A DNA stretch of 64,000 nt from VXNE01 sp965208745 (GTDB taxonomy: Bacteria; Pseudomonadota; Gammaproteobacteria; Pseudomonadales; Azotimanducaceae), in NCBI GenBank assembly GCA_965208745.1, contig CBDBPN010000004.1:3658001-3722000 (forward strand). Reading direction: 5' to 3'. The translations under genes were made by a program, and so were the position numbers. Numbering within the stretch: position 1 is the stretch's first letter; each line of letters opens with the position of its first letter. This document shows, piece after piece, positions 26,749 to 35,508 of this stretch. The notes below the pieces were generated by a model that had not been told where the DNA came from, searched no databases, and worked only from the letters and a program-made list of their open reading frames with translations.

Positions 26749-27275
26749 ATGCCGACGGACGCGGCGCGGATCGCCGAGCAGATCGCGGGGGACTTCTACG
26801 GCGGCAGATTGGACCTGTCGACGCGAGGCGTACGCTCGGCGCCGGGGTGGGCGGACATGCCGGAGGTTGCCTGCTCGCAACCGAGCGCCGTCGCGATGGA
26901 GTCGAAGAGACGACCGTGCGCCGGCTGTTGACGCTCGTGGCCGCGATGGACCGGGCGCGGGACGCCGGCCGGCTTTGGCGCGCGGGTTACGAGTTGCTCG
27001 CCGCGCACCCGGGAGCATTCGATCCGTCCGCAGTCGCGGCGATGTCGATCAAAAAGCTCTCGGCCCTGCTAGCCGGAAGCGGCGTAAGCCAGCGGCATGG
27101 GCCGGACTCGCGAGCATGGCAGACGATCAGTCGAAGTCTGACGACGGGAGCGGGCTCCGTGTGCCGGCTTGTCGAACACGGCAGCGGCGAGGCCGATTCA
27201 GTGCTCGCCGACCTGTGCAGCGTGGATCGCTCCGGGCAGCCGCGGTTTCCCCTGCTGCGCGGACCTAAGTGCCTG
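26749..27275 (+). pseudogene. Partner gene of the YaaA-like ORF, frameshifted and cut by IS630
   Basis: It starts MPTDAARIAEQIAGDFYGGR; the match then shifts frame near 26910 to TVRRLLTLVAAMDRARDAGR and runs LWRAGYELLAAHPGAFDPSA, then RFPLLRGPK, where it stops at the IS630 boundary. The helix-rich pattern suggests a helix-hairpin-helix type protein, but the family is not identified. No continuation is found on the other side of the IS. Confidence 0.5.
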
Positions 27276-27279
27276 TGGG

Positions 27280-28530
27280 TCATAAGTTCGGACACGTATT
27301 CTACGCGGCGGCGAGGAGGGGCTGTTGGCGGGCATGGGCGCGATCGATGCGCGACAGCAGATCGTCGAGGTCTTTGCGGGTGAACTTCCACTCGAAGGGC
27401 CGGGCAATGGTTTCGTAGTGGCGGGCGAAGGCGTGCAAGCGCTCCTCGAGGGCTTCGAGGGAGGGGAAGTCATTGGGCGTCAAGGCCTTGCGCTGCAGGA
27501 TGGAGAAATAGATCTCCACCTGATTCAGCCAACTGGCATGTACGGGCGTGTGGACCGGAACGATGGTCGGCCATTCCTCCCGGATGCGCTCGACGCAGGC
27601 CTGGCCGCGGTGGGAGGAGCCGTTGTCCATGGTCCAGAACACGCGCCGGGCGGAGCGATAGGGTTCCTGGGTCATCACGTGCCGCAGGAGGCGGCCGAAT
27701 GGCGCGATGCCGGTCTTGCGTTCGCACAGCCCATGGATCTTGGCCCGATGCACATCCCAAGCGGCCAGGTAGGCCCATGCCCCGTGGGCGCGTACTCGTG
27801 TTCGACGCGCATGGCTTGGCGGGGCGCGGTCGGCAGCGACCCGTGGGTACGCTGGCGGGCCTGGATGCTGGTTTTCTCGTCCGTTGAGATGACGAACTCG
27901 TCGTCGCGCGGGGGGACTCCGTTCCAGTGGCCCTCGTAGAGGTCCAGGATGCGCCCGGCCTTGGCCCTGAAGTCCGGGTCGCGCGGGAAGATCCAACCGC
28001 GATGCTGCCACGGACGGATGGCGTCCTCGTGCAGCCAGCGCCACACGGTCTTGTCGCTGATGCTGGCGACGATGCCGGCGCGGCGCACCTCGCGCGCCAC
28101 GTCGGCGACGCTCATGCGCGACAACGGCAGTCCCAGATTGGCCGGCAACTCACAGGCCAGCGCCTTGACCTGAACGACCGCCTCCGGGGGGGAAAGCCCG
28201 GGGGCGTCCGGGCCGGGGGCGCTCGTCGAGTCCTGGCAGGCGTTCGTGGAAGAACCGTTGCCGCCACTGGCTGACGACCTCGCGCCGCGTGTTGAGCCGC
28301 GCGGCGATCTCGTCGTTGCGCAGTCCCTGCGCGGCCAGGAGGATCATCCGGGCGCGCTGAACCTGGAAATACGGCAACGTGTATTTTTGTGCCCGCCGCT
28401 TCAGCACTCGCGCTTCCTCGTCGGTGAGCGTGATCGCGAAGGGACTCTTCCTCGGCATGATCGTTCCCCGAGACGCTCTCGGGGCAACGGTATCCGAAGT
28501 GCTTTCGGCTGTCAAAACACGTTGTTGTAA
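27280..28530 (-). mobile_element. IS630-family element, degenerate
   Basis: The limits are approximate: the left boundary follows RGPK of the interrupted gene near 27280, and the right lies near 28530, past the transposase start and an upstream 7-bp hairpin (CCCGAGA/TCTCGGG, near 28467). Terminal inverted repeats could not be defined by eye. Confidence 0.55.
27301..28458 (-). pseudogene. IS630 transposase with two frameshifts
   Basis: ATG at 28458 (MPRKSPFAITLTDEEARVLK) gives the N-terminal HTH region (RNDEIAARLNTRREVVSQWR). A shift in a C7 run near 28185-28191 moves the match to LPANLGLPLSRMSVADVARE and STDEKTSIQARQRTHGS, and a second near 27795 moves it to AWAYLAAWDVHRAKIHGL. The catalytic residues D (STDEKTS), D (WTMDNGSSHRG) and E (NQVEIYFS) are all present across the three pieces. 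Both breaks are in short homopolymers. Confidence 0.85.
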
Positions 28531-28730
28531 TTACGCGGAAGACTACCAAAGCAAGAAAGCGCCGCTACGAAACCCCTCCACGGTCTATCGTAGCGGGAAC
28601 AGCCACCACCAGAGGCACGGCATAGGGACGCGTAAACCCGACCCGCTGCAGGCGGTCCGCCTAGGTCAAGCCGACGGAACAGAGCTGGCCGCCGGCAGGG
28701 CGTGGACCCGCGCGTACCGCGTCGGCGACG
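28531..28730. other. Intergenic, nothing recognised
   Basis: About 200 bases between the IS630 end and the last TIR gene stop. It is somewhat less GC-rich near 28540-28600. No gene, repeat or terminator was identified. Confidence 0.4.
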
Positions 28731-29147
28731 CTACAGAGATAGTCGGCGGACGGCGGCGACAATGCTCTCCGTTCGCCATCCGACCACGGCGCTCGCGGCG
28801 ACTTGGACGGCCACGGGAATTCGCTGTTGCCCAAGGGGGCTGATCGCCACGACCGGCTTTCGGTACCGAGCGGCGATGTCGAGTTCCTGTTGGATCCACT
28901 TTCGGTGGTTGACGTACATCCCAGCGACGACGAGGAAGCAGTTTACGGGCGCGATCTGGCGGTCCAGGCCACGGCGGAGTTGCGCGTCGGTTCGTGTCCC
29001 GAGCGGATCATGTTCCGGAACTGAGTAGTCGCGCCACTTGAAGTTGCGAGCTCCTTGTAGCAGCCTGACCAAGCGGTAGTACTCGCTGTTGTGAGCGCTT
29101 CGCCACACGTGGCTGAGCAACAGGTCGTAGGTTTTCGATGCCGGCAC
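28731..29147 (-). CDS. TIR-like (ThsB/MTH538-type) domain protein 2
   Basis: 138 residues from a GTG at 29147 (AAGGA 8 bases upstream). It is nearly all one TIR-like domain: KTYDLLLSHVWRSAHNSEYY at the start, then CFLVVAGMYVNHRKWIQQEL, where the Glu after WIQQ aligns with the conserved catalytic-type Glu, and YRKPVVAISPLG. Such domains cleave NAD or make cyclic-ADP-ribose-like signals in Thoeris-type defence; enzymatic activity here is inferred. It lies 33 bases after the membrane protein gene and is third in the operon. Confidence 0.78.
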   Translation of the reverse strand: MPASKTYDLLLSHVWRSAHNSEYYRLVRLLQGARNFKWRDYSVPEHDPLGTRTDAQLRRGLDRQIAPVNCFLVVAGMYVNHRKWIQQELDIAARYRKPVVAISPLGQQRIPVAVQVAASAVVGWRTESIVAAVRRLSL

Positions 29148-29180
29148 GGGATGATTCCTTGCCCGGACGGAGGAGCGGCC

Positions 29181-29708
29181 CTACAGGTATCGTGCGATCA
29201 GCCACACCACGGCTCCTGTGGCTGTCAACGCGTAAACCGCGATGAAGATCTTGGAGACTCCTTGTTCGGTGGCCGTGAAGGGCTTGTAGACCTTCGGGTC
29301 CTGGCCTTCGCTCAATGCCGCCCACTCCGCCCGGAAGAGCGCCGCGGGCAGCTTCTGCTCAAGGCGATCTATCACGGCGAACTTGCCTCCATTGAGCTGG
29401 GCGTATGAGCGCACCAAACTCTTCCAGGCAACGCATAGCAGGAGAGCCGCCCCGGCTATCGTCACGATCCCGACTGCGGCTAGTGGACTTCGCGAGGCTT
29501 CCTTCGCGATCAACCCTAACGCGGACAACGCCAGTGCGTTCGCGGAGAGAAAGAACGTGTTGACGACCTGGCGTCTCGCGACGAGACGCTCCGAGGTCTC
29601 GACAAGGAGCTTGTATTGCTCCATGAGGATCTCGACGTTGGGCGGATCGTCAGACCACCGGCCAGCGAAGACGATCTCATCGAGGTCGCTGTCACTCGGA
29701 GGGGCCAT
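29181..29708 (-). CDS. RipA/SLATT-like small membrane protein
   Basis: 175 residues. An acidic N-terminus is followed by the pattern EQYKLLVETSERLVARRQVV, then three hydrophobic segments: VNTFFLSANALALSALGLI, PLAAVGIVTIAGAALLLCVA and GVSKIFIAVYALTATGAVVW. Between TM2 and TM3 is a soluble loop of about 55 residues. The YxLxxExxxRxxxRRQxxNxFF pattern resembles RipA-family or SLATT-type membrane proteins seen in defence loci. It overlaps the TIR-1 gene by 17 bases, implying co-expression. It may be the membrane effector answering a TIR-made signal; no macro or SLOG sensor is visible. Confidence 0.6.
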   Translation of the reverse strand: MAPPSDSDLDEIVFAGRWSDDPPNVEILMEQYKLLVETSERLVARRQVVNTFFLSANALALSALGLIAKEASRSPLAAVGIVTIAGAALLLCVAWKSLVRSYAQLNGGKFAVIDRLEQKLPAALFRAEWAALSEGQDPKVYKPFTATEQGVSKIFIAVYALTATGAVVWLIARYL

Positions 29709-30198
29709 TCGCCTCCCGTTCGAAAACTGGGGCGGTTTCCGACGACAGGGCGATGCCCGCGATGCTCTGCTGTGGTTCGATGGCGTTGCGCGCCAACACT
29801 TCGGGAACGCGGACGCCGCCGGTGGTCAGTTTGACCGCCACGATGCGCTTTCCGCGCGACAGGCCGCGGTGAATCTCCCACGCGACTGCCTGACTTCGGT
29901 GCGTTGTCGCCCCGACGAGGCAGATCAGCAACTCCGACCGATCGATCTTCCTTGCGCACTCGCGCTTCCAGTCCTCGTCGTAGTGATCGCTGACGGCGTG
30001 GTCGAGAAACTCGATCTCCGGTTGCTGGTGTCCAAGGCGTCTCCGGAACGCTTCGACCAGCGGCTTGTCCTCCGTGGCGAAACTGAGAAACGCACGCATC
30101 GGCCGGGAAGCCGATTCGGAGACTTGGGTGTGCATGACGGACGACGGCGACTGGGGCTGGGGCTGGGGCTGGGGCTGGGGCTGGGGCGACACTGACAC
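29692..30198 (-). CDS. TIR-like (ThsB/MTH538-type) domain protein 1
   Basis: 168 residues from a GTG at 30198 (GGAAGAG just upstream; a second GTG at 30192 is also possible). An N-terminal PQPQPQ tract encoded by a hexanucleotide repeat is followed by the domain: PMRAFLSFATEDKPLVEAFR, DWKRECARKIDRSELLICLV and AVAWEIHRGLSRGKRIVAVK. The Glu in WEI aligns with the conserved Glu of ThsB-like TIRs. Downstream ATGs at 30135 and 30098 would skip the repeat. First gene of the three-gene operon, 31 bases from the tRNA-Glu 3' end. Confidence 0.78.
   Translation of the reverse strand: MSVSPQPQPQPQPQPQSPSSVMHTQVSESASRPMRAFLSFATEDKPLVEAFRRRLGHQQPEIEFLDHAVSDHYDEDWKRECARKIDRSELLICLVGATTHRSQAVAWEIHRGLSRGKRIVAVKLTTGGVRVPEVLARNAIEPQQSIAGIALSSETAPVFEREANGPSE
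30150..30187. repeat. CTGGGG hexanucleotide tandem repeat
   Basis: About six copies of CTGGGG on the plus strand encode the Pro-Gln tract at the start of TIR-1. Copy-number change would keep frame but alter the spacing of the N-terminus. Confidence 0.8.
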
Positions 30199-30228
30199 GT
30201 ACTCTTCCGCCCGTCAAACGCGAAGACC

Positions 30229-30304
30229 TGGCGTCCCCTAGGGGAGTCGAACCCCTGTTACTGGGATGAAAACCCAGTGTCCTAGGCCTCTAGACGAAGG
30301 GGAC
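30229..30304 (-). tRNA. tRNA-Glu (anticodon TTC)
   Basis: The 76-nt cloverleaf begins GTCCCCTTCGTCTAGAGGCC and ends with encoded CCA. The acceptor GTCCCC pairs with GGGGAC, the anticodon stem CTGGG/CCCAG holds loop TTTTCAT with anticodon TTC, and the T arm carries GGTTCGACTCC. The 3' end faces the TIR operon, a common side for island insertion. Confidence 0.96.
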
Positions 30305-30318
30305 GCGGGAAGGCGCGG

Positions 30319-30347
30319 ATTCTAAGGTCGGGCGGGGGTGGATTCAA
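30319..30347 (-). promoter_or_regulatory. tRNA-Glu promoter
   Basis: On the minus strand TTGAAT (30347-30342) and TAGAAT (30324-30319) are separated by 17 bases, with the -10 ending 14 bases before the tRNA 5' base. This is a good sigma70 match. Confidence 0.6.
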
Positions 30348-30580
30348 CACCTAGCCTTGTCGAGGGAGTTGCGCTGTGGCGTTTTTTCTCGGGCGCGTGA
30401 TCCTTGCCCGCGACTGGAACCGGCGACGGCGGTGGCGGAACGGGTGCGGCGGTTCCGGGAGGCGCCGTCGAGAGTCGGTTCGGGGGCGCGCAAGTGAGAA
30501 CGGTTCGCATTTGGGCGCCGCGGGCGGGCGGGCGATCCCCGGCCGGCGCCGATGCGGTCGCGAACGGCGTGTCGGCGGCG

Positions 30581-32056
30581 CTACGCCGCCAGCGGCAGTC
30601 CGGGATCCACCAGCGAGCGCATGCGCTCGGGCCGGCCCGCCGCCACCGAGCCGAGCGCCAGCGCCATCATCACCGCCAGCGCCAGTCCCAGCCGCGCCCG
30701 CATCTTCGCCCGCCCGCGCACGAAGTGGCGCTCGAACCCGAAGCTGTTGTCGAGCCGCGCGTTGATCCGCTCCAGCGCGCCGCGGCGGTGGTGGCCGCGC
30801 CGCCACGACGGGCTGCCCCACGGCGTCGGCGTGAACGTGCGCCGGTCGGCGGACGCCAGGTCGATGCGCACCACCCGCCCATAGTCCCCGGCCGTCGACC
30901 CGGCGTCGCGCAGGCACCGCTCCCGACCGGCGCAGTCGAGCCCGTACGCCGCCGCCGGGCAGCGGTACTTCAGCGTGCCGCGGTCCGCCTCGAAGCCCTG
31001 GAACGCCAGTGGCCGCACCGCGCCCGTCGCCGGACAGCGGCACAACACCTCGCCCTTCCCGCCGTGCAGCACGTTGCCGCCGCCGTCCGCCGACAGCGAA
31101 CGCAGGATCGGCTGCGACGGATCGTGGTCCGGCATCGCCTTCTCCTCCCGCCACAGCTCCCGCACGTCGATCAGCGGGCGCACCCCGTGCGCGTCCCACA
31201 ACTTCCGCTTCAGCGGTCCCGCGTCCAGGCCCCGGTCCGCGCAGAAGTCCGCGCAGCGCGCCGCCAGTTCCGGCGCCGCCCCGAACAGTTCGTCGATCCC
31301 CGCGTCCAGCACCTTCACCTCCGAACGCGACGCCCGCGTCACCTCGAACCACACCGGCAGTTCGTGCTCGGTGTCCGCGATCAGGTGCAGGCCGTAGCCG
31401 AACCACGTCTTCACCTTCCGCCACGCCTTGCCGTTGCGGTCCGTCCCGCGCGTCTCGTGGCTGCCCCAGTCCGCGTCCGTGTCCGTCGTCGCGCCGGTCG
31501 TCGCGTCGCGCCGGCCGGTCGAGTGGCTCGGCACCGCCTTGCCGTCGTAGCCCAGGTGCGTCCCGTAGCCCGGCAACTCCGCCAGCAGCCGCCCGCGCAG
31601 CGCGTCCACCATCCCCGACACCGCGCCGCTCTCCTCCTCCAGCCCGACCACGTTCGCCAGGAACCGCGAGAACGCCCACGCCGTCGGCACACCGTCCCGC
31701 CGCGACCGCGCCTCCTCCACCACCGTCGTCGTGCCGTCCGCACCCCGCGCCAGCGTCCGCCGCGGCGCCGACTGCCGGCCCAGCGCGTCAAGGCCGCACA
31801 CCGACAGCAACGCCGGGTTGCGACCCAACTCGCGCAACAGCGACGCCGACGACGCGTGGCCGAACACCACCCCCGCCACCAGCGCGCGCCACATCGCCCG
31901 CACCGGGTACTCGCCCCGGCCGCGACCGCGGCGCGACTCCAGCGCCGCCACCAGATCCGCGTCCGGCAGCTGCTCCAGCACGAACTCCAGCCGCCGCAAC
32001 TCCGGCAACCGTTCGACATCGTCCCAGGAAAACAGCACACTCTGTTGCGTCGCCAT
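30581..32056 (-). CDS. DDE transposase (IS4/IS1182-like, family uncertain)
   Basis: 491 residues from ATG 32056 (MATQQSVLFSWDDVERLPEL). An N-terminal helical domain is followed by a DDE core: LGYDGKAVPSHSTGRRDATT with the first Asp, FCADRGLDAGPLKRKL with the second, and ALERINARLDNSFGFERHFV near the C-terminus with Glu. A Cys-rich segment (RCPAAAYGLDCAGRERC) lies before the last motif, as in IS1182-type proteins. The open reading frame is intact. The flanks 30305-30580 and 32057-32330 are probably its non-coding ends; inverted repeats were not resolved. Confidence 0.8.
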   Translation of the reverse strand: MATQQSVLFSWDDVERLPELRRLEFVLEQLPDADLVAALESRRGRGRGEYPVRAMWRALVAGVVFGHASSASLLRELGRNPALLSVCGLDALGRQSAPRRTLARGADGTTTVVEEARSRRDGVPTAWAFSRFLANVVGLEEESGAVSGMVDALRGRLLAELPGYGTHLGYDGKAVPSHSTGRRDATTGATTDTDADWGSHETRGTDRNGKAWRKVKTWFGYGLHLIADTEHELPVWFEVTRASRSEVKVLDAGIDELFGAAPELAARCADFCADRGLDAGPLKRKLWDAHGVRPLIDVRELWREEKAMPDHDPSQPILRSLSADGGGNVLHGGKGEVLCRCPATGAVRPLAFQGFEADRGTLKYRCPAAAYGLDCAGRERCLRDAGSTAGDYGRVVRIDLASADRRTFTPTPWGSPSWRRGHHRRGALERINARLDNSFGFERHFVRGRAKMRARLGLALAVMMALALGSVAAGRPERMRSLVDPGLPLAA

Positions 32057-32330
32057 GGTCGTTCTCCCTCCGGGGAGCGGCGGTGGTCTTGTTTGGCGCA
32101 GCCATCCTGCCCCATGGCGACCCCTTTTCCCAGGTCTACGCAACCCGCCGCCGGACGCGCGCCGCCACGCACCCCGGCGCCCCGCCCCCGCGTGGGGTGA
32201 AAATCCCCCGCAGCCCACCCGCGCCGCCACGAAACCACTCAAAACGCCGCATTCTCGGGGTAAAGAAAAAAACCGAACCCCCCCATCCCCTACCATCCGT
32301 GGCTCTCAGAACAGCGCAAGTCCCTCCCAC

Positions 32331-32954
32331 ATGAGCCAACCCGTGGTCGACACGCTGCAAATCAGCGACGCGTTGCGCAAGACCGGCATGGAACGCGAGC
32401 AGGCCGAGGGTTTCGCGCGCGTCCTGGGCGACGAACTGGGTGCCCACGTCGTCGCGCAGGGCGATCTGCAGACCGGCTTCCTGGAGGTGCGTGGCGAGAT
32501 CCAGTCGGTGGACCACCGCGTGGACCTCGCCCGGACCGAACTCGTCGGCCAGATCCGGGTCCTGGACGGGAAGATCGACGGCGTCAGGACGGAGCTGGGC
32601 GGCCGCATCGACGCGCTGGACCAGAAGGTCGACGGCGTCAGGACGGAGCTGGGCGGCCGCATCGACGCGCTGGACCAACAGGTCGACGGCGTCAGGACGG
32701 AACTGGGCGGCCGGATCGACGCGCTGGACCAGAAGGTCGACAGCGTCAGGACGGAACTGGCCGGCGAGTTCAGATCCCTCCAAACCACGTTGAGGATCGT
32801 GGGAGGGGGCGTCGGTCTATTGCTCGCCGTTGTCGCGTTCGTTGCTGCAAACGCGGTCCTTGGCACGCCGGCGCCGGCTCCCTGGTACGCCCCGCCCCCG
32901 GAAGCCGTTCCTGCACCCGCGGCAGGAGACGCAGCCCGCATTCGGATGCCGTAG
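32331..32954 (+). CDS. Coiled-coil membrane protein (DUF1640-like), copy A
   Basis: 207 residues from ATG 32331 (MSQPVVDTLQISDALRKTGM). The N-terminal helix pair (EREQAEGFARVLGDELGAHV) is followed by a long coiled coil with four near-identical 18-residue repeats (DGVRTELGGRIDALDQKV), a membrane helix (VGGGVGLLLAVVAFVAANAV) and a proline/alanine tail. The layout matches DUF1640/CCDC90-like proteins, whose bacterial role is unknown. Other copies lie at 33132, 35901 and, decayed, near 41.6-42.0 kb. Confidence 0.72.
   Translation: MSQPVVDTLQISDALRKTGMEREQAEGFARVLGDELGAHVVAQGDLQTGFLEVRGEIQSVDHRVDLARTELVGQIRVLDGKIDGVRTELGGRIDALDQKVDGVRTELGGRIDALDQQVDGVRTELGGRIDALDQKVDSVRTELAGEFRSLQTTLRIVGGGVGLLLAVVAFVAANAVLGTPAPAPWYAPPPEAVPAPAAGDAARIRMP
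32571..32771 (+). repeat. 54-bp tandem repeat within coiled-coil gene
   Basis: About 3.7 units of 54 bases (18 codons), starting at 32571, 32625, 32679 and 32733, differ at only a few positions. They extend the coiled coil by whole heptad-like blocks, and unequal crossing-over could change its length. Confidence 0.85.
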
Positions 32955-33131
32955 CCGGATCCTGGCCCGCGGCGCGGGTTACGGCACGGCTGCCGAAGCC
33001 CGCTGTCGCGTCTCCCGGAGGGCGCCGTCCCGAGGCCGCGCATGAACCCCGCGCCATCCGGGTCCGCGACTTGCGGAGGGGCCCGGTACTATCGCCATCC
33101 TCGCCGAAGGAACCTCAGGATCCGCCTGTCC

Positions 33132-33308
33132 ATGGTCGACACCAACCAACTCCGCGCCGCCCTCGAGAAGACCGGCATAGAGCCGGACCAGGCAGCCGCG
33201 CTGGCGCCGGAACTGGCCCGGCACGTCGCAACGGCCGGTGCTTACCCTTGCGCGGGCGACCGCACCGGCGGCACGCGCAAGGTCCACCGAGTCAAACCCG
33301 GCTCGGAG
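33132..33308 (+). pseudogene. Coiled-coil family copy B, truncated by IS
   Basis: ATG 33132 starts MVDTNQLRAALEKTGIEPDQ, then AAALAPELARHVATAG, clearly the same N-terminal helix pair as copy A. The sequence then loses similarity and is cut at 33309 by the left end of the next IS. No coiled coil or membrane segment remains. Confidence 0.65.
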
Positions 33309-35343
33309 CTAGCCCGACTTCCGCAACTCAGCGTCAAAACGCTCGCAACTGATTGATTTTTGGTTGACGAAGGCAAAAGGTCGGCACTACAAGGTGCCGT
33401 TCGGGAGGAGTCCCGGCGGGCGCTCTAGGCTGGGATTCGAGGCTGCCGGCTGTTCCGGCAGTCGCAGCTTGAGTTGATCGAGAAGCAGTTGGTGGTCGCG
33501 CGTCGGCTGCGTATGGCGCGGCAGCGTCAGGTGTCGCCCGTCCGCGGTCGGCAGATGGATGTCCACCATCCGCGGGGTGGAGAACTTCTCCAGGATGGCG
33601 CGCGGCGTCAGCCCCGGCGCGCACGGCCTCGCCAGATTCTTCAAGGTGACGTGCAGGCAGTGGGCGACGAAGGCGACGAAGATGTGCGCCTCGATGCGTC
33701 GCTCCCGTTGGTGGAACACCGGACGGATGGCGAGATCGTGCTTGAGTTCCTTGAAGGCCTGCTCGATCTCCGAGAGTTGCATGTGGTAGCGCCACAAGGT
33801 CGCGGGGTCTTCCGCGGTCAGGTTGGAGCGCGGCAGGTGGCGGCCCTCGCGGCGCCGGGCACGACGCAGCCGGTCGCGGCGCAGCGCGAACGTGAAGGTG
33901 TCCGGGGTCACGTCCTCGTCGGCCGCGGGCGCGTGGAGCTCGACCAGATGCCAGGCGCGCCCCGCGTCCTTCTTCGCGGCGCCGAGCTTGAGCAGCAGTT
34001 CGTCGCGCTCGAGCGACTGGCCGCGCAGTTCGTGCAGCCGGCGCCAGGGCCGCTTCAGCCGCCGCTGCCGCATGCCGCGCTCCTTGAGGATCCGCGCGCG
34101 GCTCTGCGCCAAGATGTAGAGTTCGCCGTCCTCCGTCAGCAGCTTCACCTCGACCGACTCCCGCACCGTCTGCCAGGGCTGTCCCGGGAACGCCTTCTCC
34201 AGCTTCGTCAAACGGCCCTTGGGGGTGCCGACCAGGTAGTGCACCGCCGCGTCGGCGTCGCGCATCGCCGCCAACGTCTCCTCGGTGGGAATGCCCCGGT
34301 CCATGATCCACACCCGGTCCGAACGGCCGTACTGCGCCTCGATCTTCGCCAGGAAGTCCGCCAGCGTGGTCTTGTCGCCGGTGTTGCCCGGCATCACCTC
34401 GTACGCCAGCGGAAAGCCCCGCGGGGTCACCACCAGCGCGATCACCACCCGCACGCAGTCCGGCCGCTGGTCGCGGCTGTGGCCGAACCGGCGCTTGTCG
34501 TCGAACGGCGGATCGCTCTCGAAGTAGGTCGAGGTCAGATCGTGGAGCAGGACGTCGAAGCGGGCGTCGAACAGCGTCTCCCAGCGTTCCCGCAGAAACG
34601 CGAAGAACGCCCGCTGGCGCGCGGCCAGCTTGTCCAGGCAGCGGTACAGCGTGTCGTCGCCGACCACCGCCACCGGGCTGCCCAGCAAGTCCGCCATGGC
34701 GCTGTGCTGGTACCAGTGCCGGTGCGGCCGCCACTCGCTGCCCGGATCGATCAACCGGTGGCACACCAGCGTCTTCAGCACGTCCAGCCAGCGCGTGCCC
34801 TGCCGGCTCGGCGGCAACCGCGGTCCCCGGAACCGGTCCAGCTCCAGACGCTCCCACAGCGTCGGCGCCAGCCAGCACGCCCCCCATTGCCGCGGCCGGT
34901 GCAGGCTCGGGTCCCTCACCCTGACCCGCACCACCTCGCAGTCCAGTTCCGGCGCCTCCCGGTCCGCCGCGAACAGCGCCATCGACGCCGGTCCCGCCTC
35001 GTCGCCCGGCACCTCGATCGACCGGCACCACGCCGCACGCTGGCTGTCGTTGATCTCGCCGAGGTGCGGCACCTGCCGCCGCACCGCCCGGCCGTCCCGG
35101 TTGCGGCAGTTCTCCACCACGCTCCAGTAGACGTGCTCCTTGCCGTCCTTGAAGCGTCTCCCGGACCGCACGAACATGGCGCCACAGCCTGCCCCATCCC
35201 GCGCCAAATCAAGGGGCAAGGTCGGCACCACAGCCGCTTCCCGGTCGCCACCCTCAATGAAAACAGCCGCTTACGCGGTCGACTCGGCCGAAAAACCCTC
35301 GAAATCACACGAAACCCCGGGCGAGTTGCGGAAGTCGGGCTAG
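33309..35343 (-). mobile_element. IS1634-like element with perfect 21-bp inverted repeats
   Basis: CTAGCCCGACTTCCGCAACT plus C at 33309-33329 is repeated exactly, inverted, at 35323-35343. The element is 2035 bp with one transposase on the minus strand. Perfect ends and an intact gene suggest a recent insertion. A target duplication was not clear. Confidence 0.9.
33387..35177 (-). CDS. IS1634-family transposase
   Basis: 596 residues from ATG 35177 (MFVRSGRRFKDGKEHVYWSV). The catalytic acidic residues are in LLHDLTSTYFESD, RVWIMDRGIPTEET and LSEIEQAFKELKHDL. The characteristic spacer VVIALVVTPRGFPLAYEVMP and GNTGDKTTL is present. It differs clearly from the transposase at 20808, so the two elements belong to different subgroups. 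Confidence 0.92.
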   Translation of the reverse strand: MFVRSGRRFKDGKEHVYWSVVENCRNRDGRAVRRQVPHLGEINDSQRAAWCRSIEVPGDEAGPASMALFAADREAPELDCEVVRVRVRDPSLHRPRQWGACWLAPTLWERLELDRFRGPRLPPSRQGTRWLDVLKTLVCHRLIDPGSEWRPHRHWYQHSAMADLLGSPVAVVGDDTLYRCLDKLAARQRAFFAFLRERWETLFDARFDVLLHDLTSTYFESDPPFDDKRRFGHSRDQRPDCVRVVIALVVTPRGFPLAYEVMPGNTGDKTTLADFLAKIEAQYGRSDRVWIMDRGIPTEETLAAMRDADAAVHYLVGTPKGRLTKLEKAFPGQPWQTVRESVEVKLLTEDGELYILAQSRARILKERGMRQRRLKRPWRRLHELRGQSLERDELLLKLGAAKKDAGRAWHLVELHAPAADEDVTPDTFTFALRRDRLRRARRREGRHLPRSNLTAEDPATLWRYHMQLSEIEQAFKELKHDLAIRPVFHQRERRIEAHIFVAFVAHCLHVTLKNLARPCAPGLTPRAILEKFSTPRMVDIHLPTADGRHLTLPRHTQPTRDHQLLLDQLKLRLPEQPAASNPSLERPPGLLPNGTL

Positions 35344-35352
35344 AGCCGCCGT

Positions 35353-35508
35353 ATGCCTCCGTTCGCTCGTGGTTCAGGCACATGCCGTTTGCCTCTCTTC
35401 GCGATTTACTGGGAGAACATGCCCGCCACCGCGCCCATGCTGTTCGCCACGTTGTCTGTTGTCATCTACGCGTCGGTGCTGCTCGTCCGGCGGGCGTGGT
35501 ACTACTAG
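35353..35508 (+). CDS. Possible small single-span membrane peptide
   Basis: A 51-residue frame right after the IS end (MPPFARGSGTCRLPLFAIYW start). Its last 28 residues, from an inner ATG at 35419, form one membrane helix (APMLFATLSVVIYASVLLVR) with a short basic-aromatic end RRAWYY. It could be a real small membrane protein, or the end of a gene cut by the IS. No Shine-Dalgarno is obvious before the first ATG. Confidence 0.3.
   Translation: MPPFARGSGTCRLPLFAIYWENMPATAPMLFATLSVVIYASVLLVRRAWYY

Noticed and set aside
30229..30304. An att-type direct repeat of the tRNA-Glu 3' end marking an integrated island
   Set aside because: I did not find a second copy of the 3' end in the window by eye, and no integrase gene is present. 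An island remains possible but is not supported here.
32571..32771. Regular 54-base repeats as a CRISPR array
   Set aside because: The repeats abut with no spacers, stay in frame and encode a coiled coil.
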